A DNA stretch of 64,000 nt, taken from NCBI GenBank assembly GCA_000635495.1, contig JFLW01000086.1, positions 103,996-167,995 of the forward strand, given 5' to 3'. Positions 1-8,631 of the stretch are shown here, piece after piece. Position 1 is the first letter of the stretch. The number at the start of each line of letters is the position of its first letter. Made by a program: the position numbers and the translations under genes. A model generated the notes under the pieces. That model was not told the origin of the DNA, made no database searches, and worked only from the letters and a program-made list of their open reading frames with translations. Source of the stretch: Prochlorococcus sp. scB243_495K23. Lineage in GTDB: Bacteria > Cyanobacteriota > Cyanobacteriia > PCC-6307 > Cyanobiaceae.

Positions 1-273
1 AAATCAAGATAAATAATAGTTTTTGAATCAAAATTGTACAATTATTGTTAAGTATAAAAAATAACAATCGCGCGGTTCATTATGTCATTATTAGTTTCTC
101 AATAGGTTCAAAAAATTATTATTCAAATTAATTTTAAGAATAAAAATATCAATACATACAAAAGATCTATTCGTGCTAAAGAGAAAAGTACTTAAAAAAT
201 ATTTTTAGAAATATTGAATAAAACACTACCCAGAGGATCCACAATTGTTGTTTCTTTAGATTAATATCAATTA

Positions 274-456
274 ATGACAGAATTTTACTCAGCTGCCTCC
301 TCAGTAAGTCCTATAACAGCGATATTATGGTGCCTTTATCCAGTAGCTGTACTTGTAATTATTGAATTACTTCTGGGGGGTGGGTTTGATGATGACAATA
401 ATGACGATCAAGATGGTGGAATGCTAATACCTGCTTACTCTAGATCAGAAGTTTGA
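274..456 (+). CDS. Small single-TM hypothetical protein
   Basis: This 60-residue protein is not a family I recognise. It has one hydrophobic helix (about residues 13-35, ITAILWCLYPVAVLVIIELL), then a glycine turn and a strongly acidic D/N stretch (FDDDNNDDQDGG), then a short tail. That layout suggests a small inner- or thylakoid-membrane protein with an acidic soluble side. It stands alone; the first 270 bases of the window upstream hold no ORF that I can support. Confidence 0.6.
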   Translation: MTEFYSAASSVSPITAILWCLYPVAVLVIIELLLGGGFDDDNNDDQDGGMLIPAYSRSEV

Positions 457-502
457 ATTTTTGAATTTTTTGAATTAAAGACTCATAAGGAATTTAATTA
501 AA

Positions 503-643
503 TTGGCGAACAATATTGATACAACTCATATTTCTCTAATTACACTTACCATCCTTATGATTTCCTGTCTAACCTGGCTCGTCTTAAGAACCCTTAAGGA
601 AGGTAGAAAAGCTCTTACAGAAATAAATAAGGATAGATCGTGA
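503..643 (+). CDS. Small single-TM hypothetical protein (TTG start)
   Basis: A 46-codon ORF too short for the track. The proposed TTG start lies about 12 bases after an AAGG. It encodes one hydrophobic helix (about residues 11-29, ISLITLTILMISCLTWLVL) followed by a basic amphipathic tail (RTLKEGRKALTEINKDRS). The TM-then-charged-helix form matches other tiny Prochlorococcus membrane proteins. No function can be assigned, and the start codon is uncertain. Confidence 0.45.
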   Translation: MANNIDTTHISLITLTILMISCLTWLVLRTLKEGRKALTEINKDRS

Positions 644-888
644 AATACAATAAACATTCAAAATTATAGAGTTTGATTAGTTTTATAAAACTCTTAGATT
701 TATAAGTTTTACTAACTAAATCAATGTATTCCAAAAATTTAAAAACTTTTACTTCCAAAGGGTGGGGAAAGCATAAAAAACTTAAATAAATACTAGAATT
801 TGTTTGATTGCTAAGTCAAAAAATTACCAATCTGTTGAAATCCCATTTTTATGAAAAGACTTCTTTGTTATTACTTTAATAAATAAAA

Positions 889-984
889 ATGCATTTAAAT
901 TCTTTACTTTATATTTGTTCTATATCTTTATTCATTTATATAATGGCGCTGTTTTGGAGAGACTTGCCAAATCAAAAAAAATAA
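889..984 (+). CDS. Very small single-TM hypothetical protein
   Basis: A 31-residue ORF (MHLNSLLYICSISLFIYIMALFWRDLPNQKK) consisting almost entirely of one TM helix with a short positive tail. Its size is like that of small photosystem or cytochrome subunits, but I do not recognise it as any of them. There is no clear Shine-Dalgarno sequence, which is common in this genome. Confidence 0.4.
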   Translation: MHLNSLLYICSISLFIYIMALFWRDLPNQKK

Positions 985-1066
985 ATAAATAATTAATATT
1001 AATTTTGTTGCTTATAAAAATAAATTGAGTTATTAATTTAATATTGGATTTAATTTTTTTATATAA

Positions 1067-1231
1067 ATGCTGAAAGAATCTTCAAATAGCAATAACAAAA
1101 ACATATTCTCAAAAACTAACGGTATTGCGAAAGAAAAGATGATTTGCAAAGACGGTTTCTGTTCATTACCAAATCAAGATGAGATTGCAAAACAAGATTC
1201 AAATGATATGAATTTATTTGATCCTATTTAG
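1067..1231 (+). CDS. Small soluble hypothetical protein with CKDGFC motif
   Basis: A 54-residue soluble protein below the track cutoff. It is hydrophilic and Ser/Asn/Lys-rich at the N-terminus and has a central MICKDGFCSLP segment with two cysteines four residues apart. Such a pair could be redox-active or bind metal, but no family is recognised. It lies upstream of the DUF805 gene with a gap of about 70 bases. Confidence 0.5.
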   Translation: MLKESSNSNNKNIFSKTNGIAKEKMICKDGFCSLPNQDEIAKQDSNDMNLFDPI

Positions 1232-1299
1232 TAAATAAAGAATACTTTGATAAATTAAAGATTAAATTGATAATGTTTGATCATTTGAATTTTTAATTT

Positions 1300-1635
1300 A
1301 TGTTTAATGACTTTTTAAACGCATATAAAGAGTTTTGGATTAAAGCTACAGACTTCAAAGGATTCACATCTCGATCTGACTGGTGGTTAGTTCAACTAGC
1401 AAATCTTATAATTTCTTTCCTAACTATCCCAATATTTTTAAAAACGTTTGGTTTCAATGTTTATGGCATAGTTTGTATCATTCCTCAAATAGCTATTGAT
1501 GTAAGAAGAATCAAAGATTTTGGAAAAGATTGGAAATGGATCTTTATTAATTTAATACCTATCTTAGGATGGATCTTGTGGTTCATCTGGCTAGGCTTTG
1601 GTAAGACTGGTAATGGGAAAAATAAACTTATATAG
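1300..1635 (+). CDS. DUF805 family membrane protein
   Basis: The 111 residues fit the DUF805 (YhaH-type) family. They contain an aromatic N-terminal amphipathic segment (FLNAYKEFWIKATDFKGFTSRSDWW), a first hydrophobic pair (about 33-65), a conserved-looking polar turn (IDVRRIKDFGKDWKW) and a last TM segment (about 86-102) ending in GFGKTGNGKN. DUF805 proteins are small inner-membrane proteins of unknown role. Length and the RR-x-DxG-x-DW turn support the family call. The gene converges on the neighbouring minus-strand gene with a gap of about 11 bases. Confidence 0.8.
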   Translation: MFNDFLNAYKEFWIKATDFKGFTSRSDWWLVQLANLIISFLTIPIFLKTFGFNVYGIVCIIPQIAIDVRRIKDFGKDWKWIFINLIPILGWILWFIWLGFGKTGNGKNKLI

Positions 1636-1646
1636 AAATTAACTCC

Positions 1647-1964
1647 TCAATTTTTTCTTTTTTTAAAATCTACAAATCTTACCTTTTTTCTTAACTCTAT
1701 TTGTTTTTCAAGAATTCTAAACACATGCATCTCGCATTCGGTTAATTTAAGAAACTGATCGAGTGTATCTTTATCTTCTTCATCAAAATTCTCGAAAACT
1801 TCTGAAATAGCAGTACTATTTCTAGAAATAAAATCCTCTGCTACATCACGTGGATTCTTGCCTGATTCGAAATCCTGAAAAGCTTCATAAGAATTAAGTT
1901 CTCTCGTTAACCATTTAAACCATGGTTCATTTTTATTATTTTTTTTATTTATGATTTTCTTCAT
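1647..1964 (-). CDS. Hypothetical soluble protein, 105 aa
   Basis: Family not recognised. The protein starts with a very basic Asn/Lys stretch (MKKIINKKNNKNEPWFKW), followed by acidic helical segments (AFQDFESGKNPRDVAEDFISRN, ENFDEEDKDTLDQFLKL) and a basic end (RKKVRFVDFKKRKN). There is no signal peptide or TM helix. It is probably a small cytoplasmic all-helical protein, convergent with the DUF805 gene. Confidence 0.55.
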   Translation of the reverse strand: MKKIINKKNNKNEPWFKWLTRELNSYEAFQDFESGKNPRDVAEDFISRNSTAISEVFENFDEEDKDTLDQFLKLTECEMHVFRILEKQIELRKKVRFVDFKKRKN

Positions 1965-2170
1965 GAAAAAATTTTTACTAGTTTAATCATTATTAGTTAT
2001 TTATTCTTTGACAGCTGTACAAATACTTATTTTAAAAAACCTATTAAATATTAAACTTATTTTTTTACAAAATAACTAAAATAATTACCATAAAGCTTTT
2101 TAAAGAATAAGTATTTATTACTCATTTTTTTGTTTATGAGATAGCTAGAATTTAATTTTAGTAAAGTACA

Positions 2171-2389
2171 TTGTCAATTCCATTTTACGACTTTCCTTCA
2201 TCTCCAATTTTAATAATTGGTGCTCTTGGCATTGCAGTAGCGGTAGCAGTTTTTTTTGTCTCTTACCAAAAATATTTCAATTCTCCTTTAAACAAAGAGC
2301 TTGCGGATAAGAAAAAAGCCTTAATTAAGGAACAAAAAGAATTAAATGAAAGATTAGAAAAAATAGAACAAGATTTAAAAAATTTATAA
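2171..2389 (+). CDS. Small membrane protein with coiled-coil tail
   Basis: 72 residues starting at TTG. One TM helix (about 12-30, ILIIGALGIAVAVAVFFVS) is followed by a long Lys/Glu helix (ELADKKKALIKEQKELNERLEKIEQDLKNL) with heptad spacing, so the tail probably forms a coiled coil. It could be a small scaffold or complex-assembly protein. No family name is supported. Confidence 0.6.
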   Translation: MSIPFYDFPSSPILIIGALGIAVAVAVFFVSYQKYFNSPLNKELADKKKALIKEQKELNERLEKIEQDLKNL

Positions 2390-2475
2390 AAAATTACTTT
2401 TAAATAGAGATGAGTTAATGATCTCGAATTCAAGACTTTAATTTTTTTAACAGGAATTTTGATCTATAAGGAGAT

Positions 2476-2631
2476 ATGGATAAAGATCATCTTATTGAGT
2501 TAATTTCTAATAGTCTTCTTTACGAGAGTAAAAATTCTGACTCTAATAAGAATCTTAGTGACTTTAAAAATTACTTAGAAAGATTAAATCTAGATCAATT
2601 GAGAACTATGTCTAAAGAATTTATTCTTTAG
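2476..2631 (+). CDS. Small helical hypothetical protein, 51 aa
   Basis: An ORF too short for the track, preceded by AAGGAG only two bases before the ATG, which is an unusually tight spacing. The product (MDKDHLIELISNSLLYESK...) is soluble, Asn/Ser/Leu-rich and probably helical, with no cysteines. Function unknown. It ends about 80 bases before the first desaturase gene. Confidence 0.5.
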   Translation: MDKDHLIELISNSLLYESKNSDSNKNLSDFKNYLERLNLDQLRTMSKEFIL

Positions 2632-2712
2632 TATGGTTTTAAAATATTTTTTTGTTTATTAAATGATCAATACTTTTTAAAAATTGTTAGCATCAAAAAA
2701 AATAAGAGAAAT

Positions 2713-3819
2713 ATGCTTAAAGTAAATAGAAGTGATTTTTTAATAAAACCATTTTTAAAAAGAAATAATATTAGAGCTTCTTATCAAATTATTTCTACCA
2801 TCTTCCCAATCTTTTCTATTTGGTTAATCGTCCACCAAATAATAAATCAACCTTTTTCATTATTTATTAAAGGATTTCTATTAATACCTTTTATACTTCT
2901 TCTGACTCTTTTCTCTTCTCGAACATTTTCATTAATGCATGATTGCGGTCATAATTCTCTTTTTACAAAACGGAAATTAAACCGCTTCTTTGGATTTTTA
3001 CTTGGCTTGGTTAATGGTATTCCCCAGAAGTCATGGTCGATTGATCATGCATTTCATCATAGAAATAATGGAAATTGGGAAATTTACAAAGGGCCGATAG
3101 ATGTTTTAAGTCTTGAAGATTATGAATCCCTTACCAAAAGAGAGCAAAGATTTTATAAAGTAAGTCGAAACTGGATGATGCTTTTCCCTGGCGGTTTTTT
3201 TTACTTAGTTTTAAAACCAAGATTAGGACTTGTTATTGTTATTTTTAATTTAATTAAAGATATATTGGAAGAAACTTTTATCAAAATAAAAAAAAGAGAA
3301 ATTTCTCAACTTTTAGCTATTAATTCAAGATTCAAACCACCTTTTTCTGATTATGGAAATAATTTCAGTGAACTTAGTGAATTAATAATCAATAACATAG
3401 TAGTAATACTAGGGTGGATTTTTATGTGTAAATGGTTGGGGTTAGTTTTTTTCTTATCATTCTATTCCATTGTTTTAACATTATCAGCAGCAACTTTAAT
3501 ATGTGTTTTTTTCGTGCAACATAACTATGAGAATACATATGCTAAAAATACAAAAAATTGGGATCTCATCGATGGGGCTATTTTAGGCAGTAGCAATTTA
3601 GATATCCCCAATTGGTTAAATTGGTTTTTAGCAGACATATCCTTCCACAGCATTCATCATATTTGTGAAAGAATACCAAATTACAACTTAAGAGCTTGTC
3701 ACAAAGCAAACATTCATTTGCTCCAACAATCAAAGTTCTTAAAATTAAGCGATTTTTCAAACTGCTTCAAATATATTATTTGGGATAATAAAAATGAAAA
3801 ATTAATTCCCATAAGTTAA
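2713..3819 (+). CDS. Fatty acid desaturase family protein
   Basis: A membrane di-iron desaturase/hydroxylase-type protein of 368 residues. The three histidine clusters that bind the diiron centre are visible: HDCGH (76-80), HAFHH (112-116) and HSIHH (312-316). Hydrophobic pairs at about 25-66 and 218-265 supply the membrane helices. The family oxidises lipid acyl chains or carotenoids at membranes using reduced ferredoxin in cyanobacteria. The sequence is clearly different from the desA-like gene at 5.4 kb, so its regiospecificity or even its substrate is unknown; a carotenoid oxygenase is a less likely alternative. Confidence 0.8.
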   Translation: MLKVNRSDFLIKPFLKRNNIRASYQIISTIFPIFSIWLIVHQIINQPFSLFIKGFLLIPFILLLTLFSSRTFSLMHDCGHNSLFTKRKLNRFFGFLLGLVNGIPQKSWSIDHAFHHRNNGNWEIYKGPIDVLSLEDYESLTKREQRFYKVSRNWMMLFPGGFFYLVLKPRLGLVIVIFNLIKDILEETFIKIKKREISQLLAINSRFKPPFSDYGNNFSELSELIINNIVVILGWIFMCKWLGLVFFLSFYSIVLTLSAATLICVFFVQHNYENTYAKNTKNWDLIDGAILGSSNLDIPNWLNWFLADISFHSIHHICERIPNYNLRACHKANIHLLQQSKFLKLSDFSNCFKYIIWDNKNEKLIPIS

Positions 3820-3822
3820 TAC

Positions 3823-3975
3823 CTAATTCAACCTTCTTCTCAATTTTCTTTTTAGAGGAATACTGCTATATGCATGAGTACCAATAGATGGAGGCAAGTC
3901 ATTCTTTAAAGGATGCATAAAAGCATTCGCCATACTCTCTAACATTTTCGAAAGCCAATTAATTACTGATTTCAT
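3823..3975 (-). CDS. Small hypothetical protein, 50 aa
   Basis: A minus-strand ORF missed by the track (MKSVINWLSKMLESMANAFMHPLKN...). The N-terminal amphipathic helix could lie on a membrane surface; the tail is basic (LKRKLRRRLN). It ends four bases from the stop of the convergent desaturase gene. Codon use looks normal for the region. Function unknown. Confidence 0.45.
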   Translation of the reverse strand: MKSVINWLSKMLESMANAFMHPLKNDLPPSIGTHAYSSIPLKRKLRRRLN

Positions 3976-4282
3976 TTGAAAATTTAAAAGTGTACTTTTT
4001 TATCTTCTAACTAAATTACTGAAAAGTAAATCAGTCTTTATGCTGATTTTTTTGGAAGATTACCTTATAAAATTAATTTACCTTATAAAATTAATATTTA
4101 ATAATCAAAATTATTCTTTTATTTTGTGTTTTATTAGAAGAATATTAATATCTTTTTAAAGGTAAAAAAGTTTCAAAATAAATTTAGTAAATAATACTTA
4201 TTTTTTCTAATTCACTTAATAAATTAAATTATTTGACATAATTTCGTGCTATATCTCTATTCCAAACAAATCTAACAATACT

Positions 4283-4441
4283 ATGAATGATTCATTTGTT
4301 TCTTCAAACCAGAATGCAGAAATAGATTCTATTAATTCATATTTCGAATGTATTACTGAATGCAGTATTGTGGATGGTCATCAAGAATGTATTACTCGTT
4401 GTTTAGAGATTCATTTAAAGGGAGGTGATCAAAATGAATAA
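4283..4441 (+). CDS. Twin CX3C small protein (copy 1)
   Basis: A 52-residue acidic protein with two CX3C motifs, CITEC and CITRC, separated by nine residues (FECITECSIVDGHQECITRCLEI). The layout resembles coiled-coil-helix-coiled-coil-helix folds held by two disulfides, but no homology to a named family is claimed. A second protein of the same layout is encoded at 21420-21584 on the minus strand. The stop overlaps the start of the next gene by eight bases, so the two are probably translationally coupled. Confidence 0.6.
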   Translation: MNDSFVSSNQNAEIDSINSYFECITECSIVDGHQECITRCLEIHLKGGDQNE

Positions 4442-4586
4442 AAAAAATTCACCTCAAAGGAAAACAACTTTAAAATGGAACTCAAATGGAGAGCTTTCCG
4501 AAATTGATATGTTAAGAATTTTAGAAAAAATATCATCGCATGATCTTAATCAATGTGAATTAACATGCGATTCTGATCAAGGTTGA
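4434..4586 (+). CDS. Small protein coupled to twin-CX3C gene
   Basis: A 50-residue ORF starting inside the end of the previous gene, with a good Shine-Dalgarno sequence (GGGAGGTGATCAAAATG). It has a basic N-terminus (MNKKNSPQRKTTLKWNSNGELSE) and a C-terminal segment with cysteines (NQCELTCDSDQG). The CX3C-like pair suggests a shared thiol chemistry with its neighbour. Function unknown. Confidence 0.6.
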   Translation: MNKKNSPQRKTTLKWNSNGELSEIDMLRILEKISSHDLNQCELTCDSDQG

Positions 4587-4753
4587 AATTTGTTATTTCC
4601 AGATCTTTTTAAATTAGTAATTAAGCAAAAAATTTGATACCAGTATTAAAAAATATTCCTAGTAAGCTAAATTTGTAATGATCTGAATACAGACTAGATT
4701 TAAAAATTTATTTCTCAATTTTTTACAATAACTTATAAGTTTTATTTTAAAAA

Positions 4754-4894
4754 TTAGTTTTTAGAACTCCTACCTTTTTTTAAGAATGTTTTGCTAATTT
4801 CTTTTTTTGTTAGTTGAATCGGTTTTACTAAACCTGAATCCCCATGAGTTGGACAATAATAAGTCATAAGCATCCACTTTTTTTCTTGGTCCAT
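4754..4894 (-). CDS. Small hypothetical protein, 46 aa
   Basis: A minus-strand ORF (MDQEKKWMLMTYYCPTHGDSGLVKPIQLTKKEIS...). The YYCPTHGDSG segment looks like part of a compact metal-binding or beta turn, and the rest is basic. No TM or signal peptide. The start is supported by a run of charged codons directly after the ATG. Function unknown. Confidence 0.5.
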   Translation of the reverse strand: MDQEKKWMLMTYYCPTHGDSGLVKPIQLTKKEISKTFLKKGRSSKN

Positions 4895-5081
4895 AAGTGC
4901 TCTATATAAATAATGTTTAAGTTAATAAGACGAATTATGAAAAAATTGATGTTTTTTAATCTTTTTTTCTGTTTTACTTAATAATTTAAAAAAATTTTGA
5001 ATCTATTCTCACTTAATAGATATAAATACGCATGACTTTTAAGAAAAATCCTGCTATTTATTAATAAATTCAAAATTATTC

Positions 5082-5213
5082 ATGTCTCTAGAATCTATAT
5101 TGATGGTAGTTGCTCCAATCTGTCTTTTTACTGTAGGAGTGATTGTTTTACCTATCCTAGTAAAGCCACGTAAACAATCTGGTATACCTAAAAGGTATAT
5201 ACGCGGTCTTTAA
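5082..5213 (+). CDS. Small single-TM hypothetical protein
   Basis: 43 residues: a TM helix at about 3-27 (LESILMVVAPICLFTVGVIVLPILV), then a basic C-terminal tail (KPRKQSGIPKRYIRGL) expected on the cytoplasmic side. It sits alone upstream of the desA-like gene and is not recognised as a known photosystem subunit. Confidence 0.5.
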   Translation: MSLESILMVVAPICLFTVGVIVLPILVKPRKQSGIPKRYIRGL

Positions 5214-5455
5214 ATTAATTAAGCTTTAAATAAGAGCAAAAACAATCAGCATAAAAATAATTAAATAGTTAAACAAAAAGATTGCGAAAAAAAAATAAAA
5301 AAGTTTGGCACAAATAATTTTATTTAAAGATCAAGTTCAAATCGTTACAACTTTATCCAAAAAACATTATAAATTCTTTTCATTATGAGATCCTGTGATG
5401 GATAATAGAAAATATAAATTCACTTTTATTTAACAAAATTTTTAACAAAAAAAAT

Positions 5456-6622
5456 TTGAGTAATATAAAATTTTCAGGTCTTAAAGGCCAAGCGCTTGTA
5501 ATAGAGGATGAAGATATTCCAAGCATAAAAGAATTTCAGGATGTTATCCCAGATCACTACTTTAAGTGCAATACCAAAACTTCTTTGAGGTATCTTTTAC
5601 AATCGGTTTTAATCCAATCATTAGTAGTTGCGATAGGGTTATCTATTCCATTTACCCCAAAAATGATCCCAGTTTGGATTATTTACGCATTACTGTCAGG
5701 TACCACTGCTATGGGATTCTGGGTAATTGCCCATGAATGTGGACATGGAGCATTCTCTAAAAACAAAACATTGGAATCTATAACTGGTTATTTACTACAT
5801 TCATTACTTCTAGTGCCTTATTTTTCTTGGCAGCGTTCTCATGCAGTTCATCATCGATTCACAAACAACATAACCAATGGAGAAACTCACGTCCCTTTAG
5901 TCATTCAAGGGAATGGAGTTACAGAAAAAGTTGGCGGAGAAAAAGAATTACATTTTTCAAATTCCTTAGGTAAGAAAAAGTATGGAATTCTTCAACTTGC
6001 TTTACATCTAATATTTGGTTGGCCTGCTTATTTACTTACTGGAAGTACAGGAGGTGTTAAATATGGAACTTCAAATCATTTTTGGCCAATTAAACCATTT
6101 TCTAAAGCATTATGGCCATCAATATGGGCCAAGAAAGTTTGGATATCAGATATTGGTATAGGTTTGACATTATCGGGCATTTTTTATTTAGCTTTCAAGT
6201 ATGGATTATTTCCAGTAATTGCTATGTATTTTGGTCCTTTATTAGTGGTTAATTGTTGGCTAGTAGTTTATACATGGCTTCATCATACAGATTCAGATGT
6301 ACCTCATCTTTCAAATACGGAATTTTCCTTTATGAGAGGCGCATTTCTATCTATTGACAGGCCTTACGGTAGAATCCTTAATTTTCTTCACCATAATATA
6401 GGTTCTAGCCATGTCGTTCATCATGTATGTCCAACGATCCCTCATTATCATGCGAAAAAGGCAACTGTTTTAATTAAAAAAGCCTTTAAAAAAGCATATC
6501 TTTTTAATCCTGATCCAATACACAACGCTTTATGGAATATTGCTTGCAATTGCGTTGCTGTTAAGCCAGACATCAAGAGAGGAAGATATATATGGCGATC
6601 GTCATACAAAATGGTGGAGTAA
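5456..6622 (+). CDS. desA: Acyl-lipid desaturase, DesA-like (delta-12 type)
   Basis: 388 residues with the histidine boxes of membrane acyl-lipid desaturases: HECGH (93-97), HAVHH (129-133) and HVVHH (319-323). The N-terminal segment (PSIKEFQDVIPDHYFK) resembles the entry segment of plant FAD2 and cyanobacterial DesA enzymes, which insert the second double bond into membrane glycerolipid acyl chains using ferredoxin. Hydrophobic segments near 48-90 and 215-255 fit the family topology. The start is TTG; no in-frame ATG lies close upstream, so the exact start is uncertain. Regiospecificity is inferred from the motif pattern only. Confidence 0.82.
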   Translation: MSNIKFSGLKGQALVIEDEDIPSIKEFQDVIPDHYFKCNTKTSLRYLLQSVLIQSLVVAIGLSIPFTPKMIPVWIIYALLSGTTAMGFWVIAHECGHGAFSKNKTLESITGYLLHSLLLVPYFSWQRSHAVHHRFTNNITNGETHVPLVIQGNGVTEKVGGEKELHFSNSLGKKKYGILQLALHLIFGWPAYLLTGSTGGVKYGTSNHFWPIKPFSKALWPSIWAKKVWISDIGIGLTLSGIFYLAFKYGLFPVIAMYFGPLLVVNCWLVVYTWLHHTDSDVPHLSNTEFSFMRGAFLSIDRPYGRILNFLHHNIGSSHVVHHVCPTIPHYHAKKATVLIKKAFKKAYLFNPDPIHNALWNIACNCVAVKPDIKRGRYIWRSSYKMVE

Positions 6623-6741
6623 AAAATACATTAGGCATCAATTATTTATCACATTAATTTACGCAAATCTGAAAAGAATATAAAAGAATTAGCAATAGCA
6701 AATTTTTCATCTTAGAAAAATATCTAAATAAATTAATTCCT

Positions 6742-6903
6742 ATGAGTGGTGACAATTTGCATGGTAAGCAGCCTATTAAATTTTATTCAGAAAAAATAAC
6801 ACTTACAAAAATTGAATTATTAGAAAGACAATTGTGTTTAGGCGAAAAAATTTCAGATTTAGATCAAAAGCATAAAGAATGGAGCAAAAAACTATCAGGC
6901 TGA
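6742..6903 (+). CDS. Small hypothetical protein, 53 aa
   Basis: A short ORF (MSGDNLHGKQPIKFYSEKITLTKIELLERQLCLGEKISDLDQKHKEWSKKLSG). It is soluble, with a predicted helix rich in Leu/Lys/Glu. It converges on the DUF938 gene. No family recognised. Confidence 0.5.
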   Translation: MSGDNLHGKQPIKFYSEKITLTKIELLERQLCLGEKISDLDQKHKEWSKKLSG

Positions 6904-6952
6904 TCATTGAATGTTATGAATTTTATAACTGATTGATATTTGTATTTACTTA

Positions 6953-7570
6953 TTAATAAATTTTTCTGAAAATTATTGAAAAATTATTTGCAGGCATACC
7001 AATAATATCTTCTTGATAAAAACCATTTTTCTTACTCTCGTAACAAACTTCCTCAAGATTTTTAATACCCCAAAGATCATTTTGCATTTTCAATGAATTA
7101 TCGAAAAAATAATTACTCTCACTTGTATGCTTATTACAAATTTTGAATGGTCCATACAATATCAAAAATTGTCCATTTTTAAGTAATTTTCCTGACTCTC
7201 TAAAGAGTGCTACAGTACAAGACCACTGTGCTACATGAATCATATTTATAGAAACTATTCCTTGCAAAGAATGAGCTAATCTCAGTGGAATTTTCCAAGG
7301 AATTTTTTCTACATCAATCTCAAGAGGCTGAGGCATTTTCTTAGTTAAGTCTTCATATTCAATCCAAGAACTTATACTTTTTCTATGCAATAACTCCGGA
7401 TCACTTGTTTGCCAAATTATTTCAGGAAAGTGTTTTTGAAAAAACACTGCATGTTCACCGCTCCCACTCCCGATTTCCAATACTGAACCTTTTTTTATAA
7501 TTCTGGATAGTACATCACTAATGCATTCTCTATTTCTTTGAGTTGCCGGGAAAAAAAGTCTATTATCCAA
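6953..7570 (-). CDS. DUF938 family SAM-dependent methyltransferase
   Basis: 205 residues starting MDNRLFFPATQRNRECI, the typical opening of DUF938/UPF0585 proteins, followed by the SAM-binding motif I LEIGSGSGEHAVFF (about 31-44). An acidic TSDPE segment follows strand 2. Members have a Rossmann-fold class I methyltransferase domain and an unknown substrate. The length matches the family. The gene is monocistronic, and a smaller minus-strand ORF starts just upstream of it. Confidence 0.8.
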   Translation of the reverse strand: MDNRLFFPATQRNRECISDVLSRIIKKGSVLEIGSGSGEHAVFFQKHFPEIIWQTSDPELLHRKSISSWIEYEDLTKKMPQPLEIDVEKIPWKIPLRLAHSLQGIVSINMIHVAQWSCTVALFRESGKLLKNGQFLILYGPFKICNKHTSESNYFFDNSLKMQNDLWGIKNLEEVCYESKKNGFYQEDIIGMPANNFSIIFRKIY

Positions 7571-7621
7571 AATTAAAAAAATTGGGCATTTTATTATTTA
7601 GAACAATTCTAAAATCCTTAA

Positions 7622-7786
7622 TTATTTAACCTTTCTCAATTTAGGAGTCTTGAAAAACATAATTTTAAGGCTAAAGAATAATATTGAAATTGTAAGAGCA
7701 GGCAAGATATAAAGTATTAATTCAGAATTTATAAGAGAGGGAATTCTTCCAAAAATTAAATGCATGTAAAAAGTCGTAAAAGACAT
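7622..7786 (-). CDS. Small membrane protein, 54 aa
   Basis: A minus-strand ORF upstream of the DUF938 gene and in the same direction, about 50 bases apart. The central hydrophobic part (SELILYILPALTISILFFSLKIMFF) forms one TM helix and is followed by a basic tail (KTPKLRKVK). Function unknown. Confidence 0.5.
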   Translation of the reverse strand: MSFTTFYMHLIFGRIPSLINSELILYILPALTISILFFSLKIMFFKTPKLRKVK

Positions 7787-7869
7787 AAATCACCTATATA
7801 TCTAATGTATTAATAGCAAAAACTTGAGTTCTAAAAACTACTTTTAGTAAAAAATAAAAATTTTCATAA

Positions 7870-7907
7870 AAAAGAGTCAGCCTGTATCCCTACTAGCTGA
7901 CTCTTTT
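7870..7907 (+). terminator. Orphan terminator-like hairpin
   Basis: A 12-bp near-perfect stem, AAAAGAGTCAGC / GCTGACTCTTTT, with a 14-base loop and T/A tracts on both sides. It is the strongest intrinsic-terminator structure in this gap, but no ORF ends next to it: the left gene starts leftwards and the hli genes start 240 bases to the right. It may end a small RNA transcribed from about 7790-7870 or from the opposite direction. Nothing else codes between 7787 and 8148. Confidence 0.6.
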
Positions 7908-8148
7908 GATATATTAATTTAAATTACCTTTAAATGAGGATATACCTCTAAAAAAACAAGATAGAAATCTTATTTTTTTTTTTCAAATTCAAGAAATCAG
8001 TACCAAAAAAAAACACCGATAAGGTATATTTCGACACAAAAATGTAGCAGTTTTTTAGAATTTTTTGACAAAACAAGGGGAGAATACCTCATTTTCTTTA
8101 CATTACTAAATAAATATGTTATATTTGTTAACAAATTACTTTTAAAAA

Positions 8149-8256
8149 ATGACTCCAGAAGCAGAACGTTTTAATGGTTGGGCAGCAATGTTAGGTTTCG
8201 TTGCAGCAGTCGGTGCCTATGTAACAACAGGCCAGATCATTCCAGGTTGGTTCTAA
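8149..8256 (+). CDS. hli: High-light-inducible protein (Hli), 35 aa
   Basis: A minimal Hli protein (MTPEAERFNGWAAMLGFVAAVGAYVTTGQIIPGWF) with the chlorophyll-binding ERFNGWAAMLGF helix and the TGQIIPG end typical of Prochlorococcus Hli proteins. These single-helix relatives of light-harvesting proteins bind chlorophyll and carotenoid in thylakoids and protect the photosystems under excess light and other stress. The ORF is too short for the track; the track's ORF at 8178 is an upstream extension in another frame. It overlaps the next hli gene by one base (TAATG). Confidence 0.93.
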   Translation: MTPEAERFNGWAAMLGFVAAVGAYVTTGQIIPGWF

Positions 8257-8396
8257 TGAAGAATAACGAACCAAAAATAATTGAAAAAGAAAAAATCGTT
8301 GCTGAAAAGCTTAACGGAAGATTTGCTATGTTAGGATTCGTCGCTCTAGTTGGAGCATACTTAACTACAGGTCAAATTATTCCTGGATTTATCTAA
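8256..8396 (+). CDS. hli: High-light-inducible protein (Hli), 46 aa
   Basis: The second gene of an hli pair, starting in the TAATG of the first. It has a short charged N-terminus (KNNEPKIIEKEKIV) and then the Hli signature EKLNGRFAMLGFVALVGAYLTTGQIIPGFI, with the Glu, Asn and Gly positions of the chlorophyll-binding helix intact. One-base overlap suggests coupled translation and a bicistronic stress-induced mRNA that ends at the hairpin just downstream. Confidence 0.93.
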   Translation: MKNNEPKIIEKEKIVAEKLNGRFAMLGFVALVGAYLTTGQIIPGFI

Positions 8397-8416
8397 ACTA
8401 ATTTTTTTATCATTTT

Positions 8417-8450
8417 AAAGCCTAATTTAAAATTAAATTAGGCTTTTTTT
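8417..8450 (+). terminator. Terminator of the hli pair
   Basis: AAAGCCTAATTT / AAATTAGGCTTT inverted repeat with a T-rich end (GGCTTTTTTT), 20 bases after the second hli stop. A clear rho-independent terminator for the bicistronic hli mRNA. Confidence 0.85.
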
Positions 8451-8631
8451 ATGGAATTTTTTGAAAAATCTCATAAATCTCTATTGGCGAGACACATCTC
8501 AAGGTCAGGAAAGATAATGATAATATTAATTAGCATTTTAAGAGAAATATTAAGTTGATTATTCTTCTTCTTTAAAACTTAAATTCAAATGTTAATTAAT
8601 GCTATCTTTATCGAGATAATTAGAGAATTTA

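Noticed and set aside
3578-3760. 60-aa Cys-rich minus-strand ORF
   Set aside because: Lies over the third histidine box of the desaturase; the Cys residues come from the reverse of the His-rich codons.
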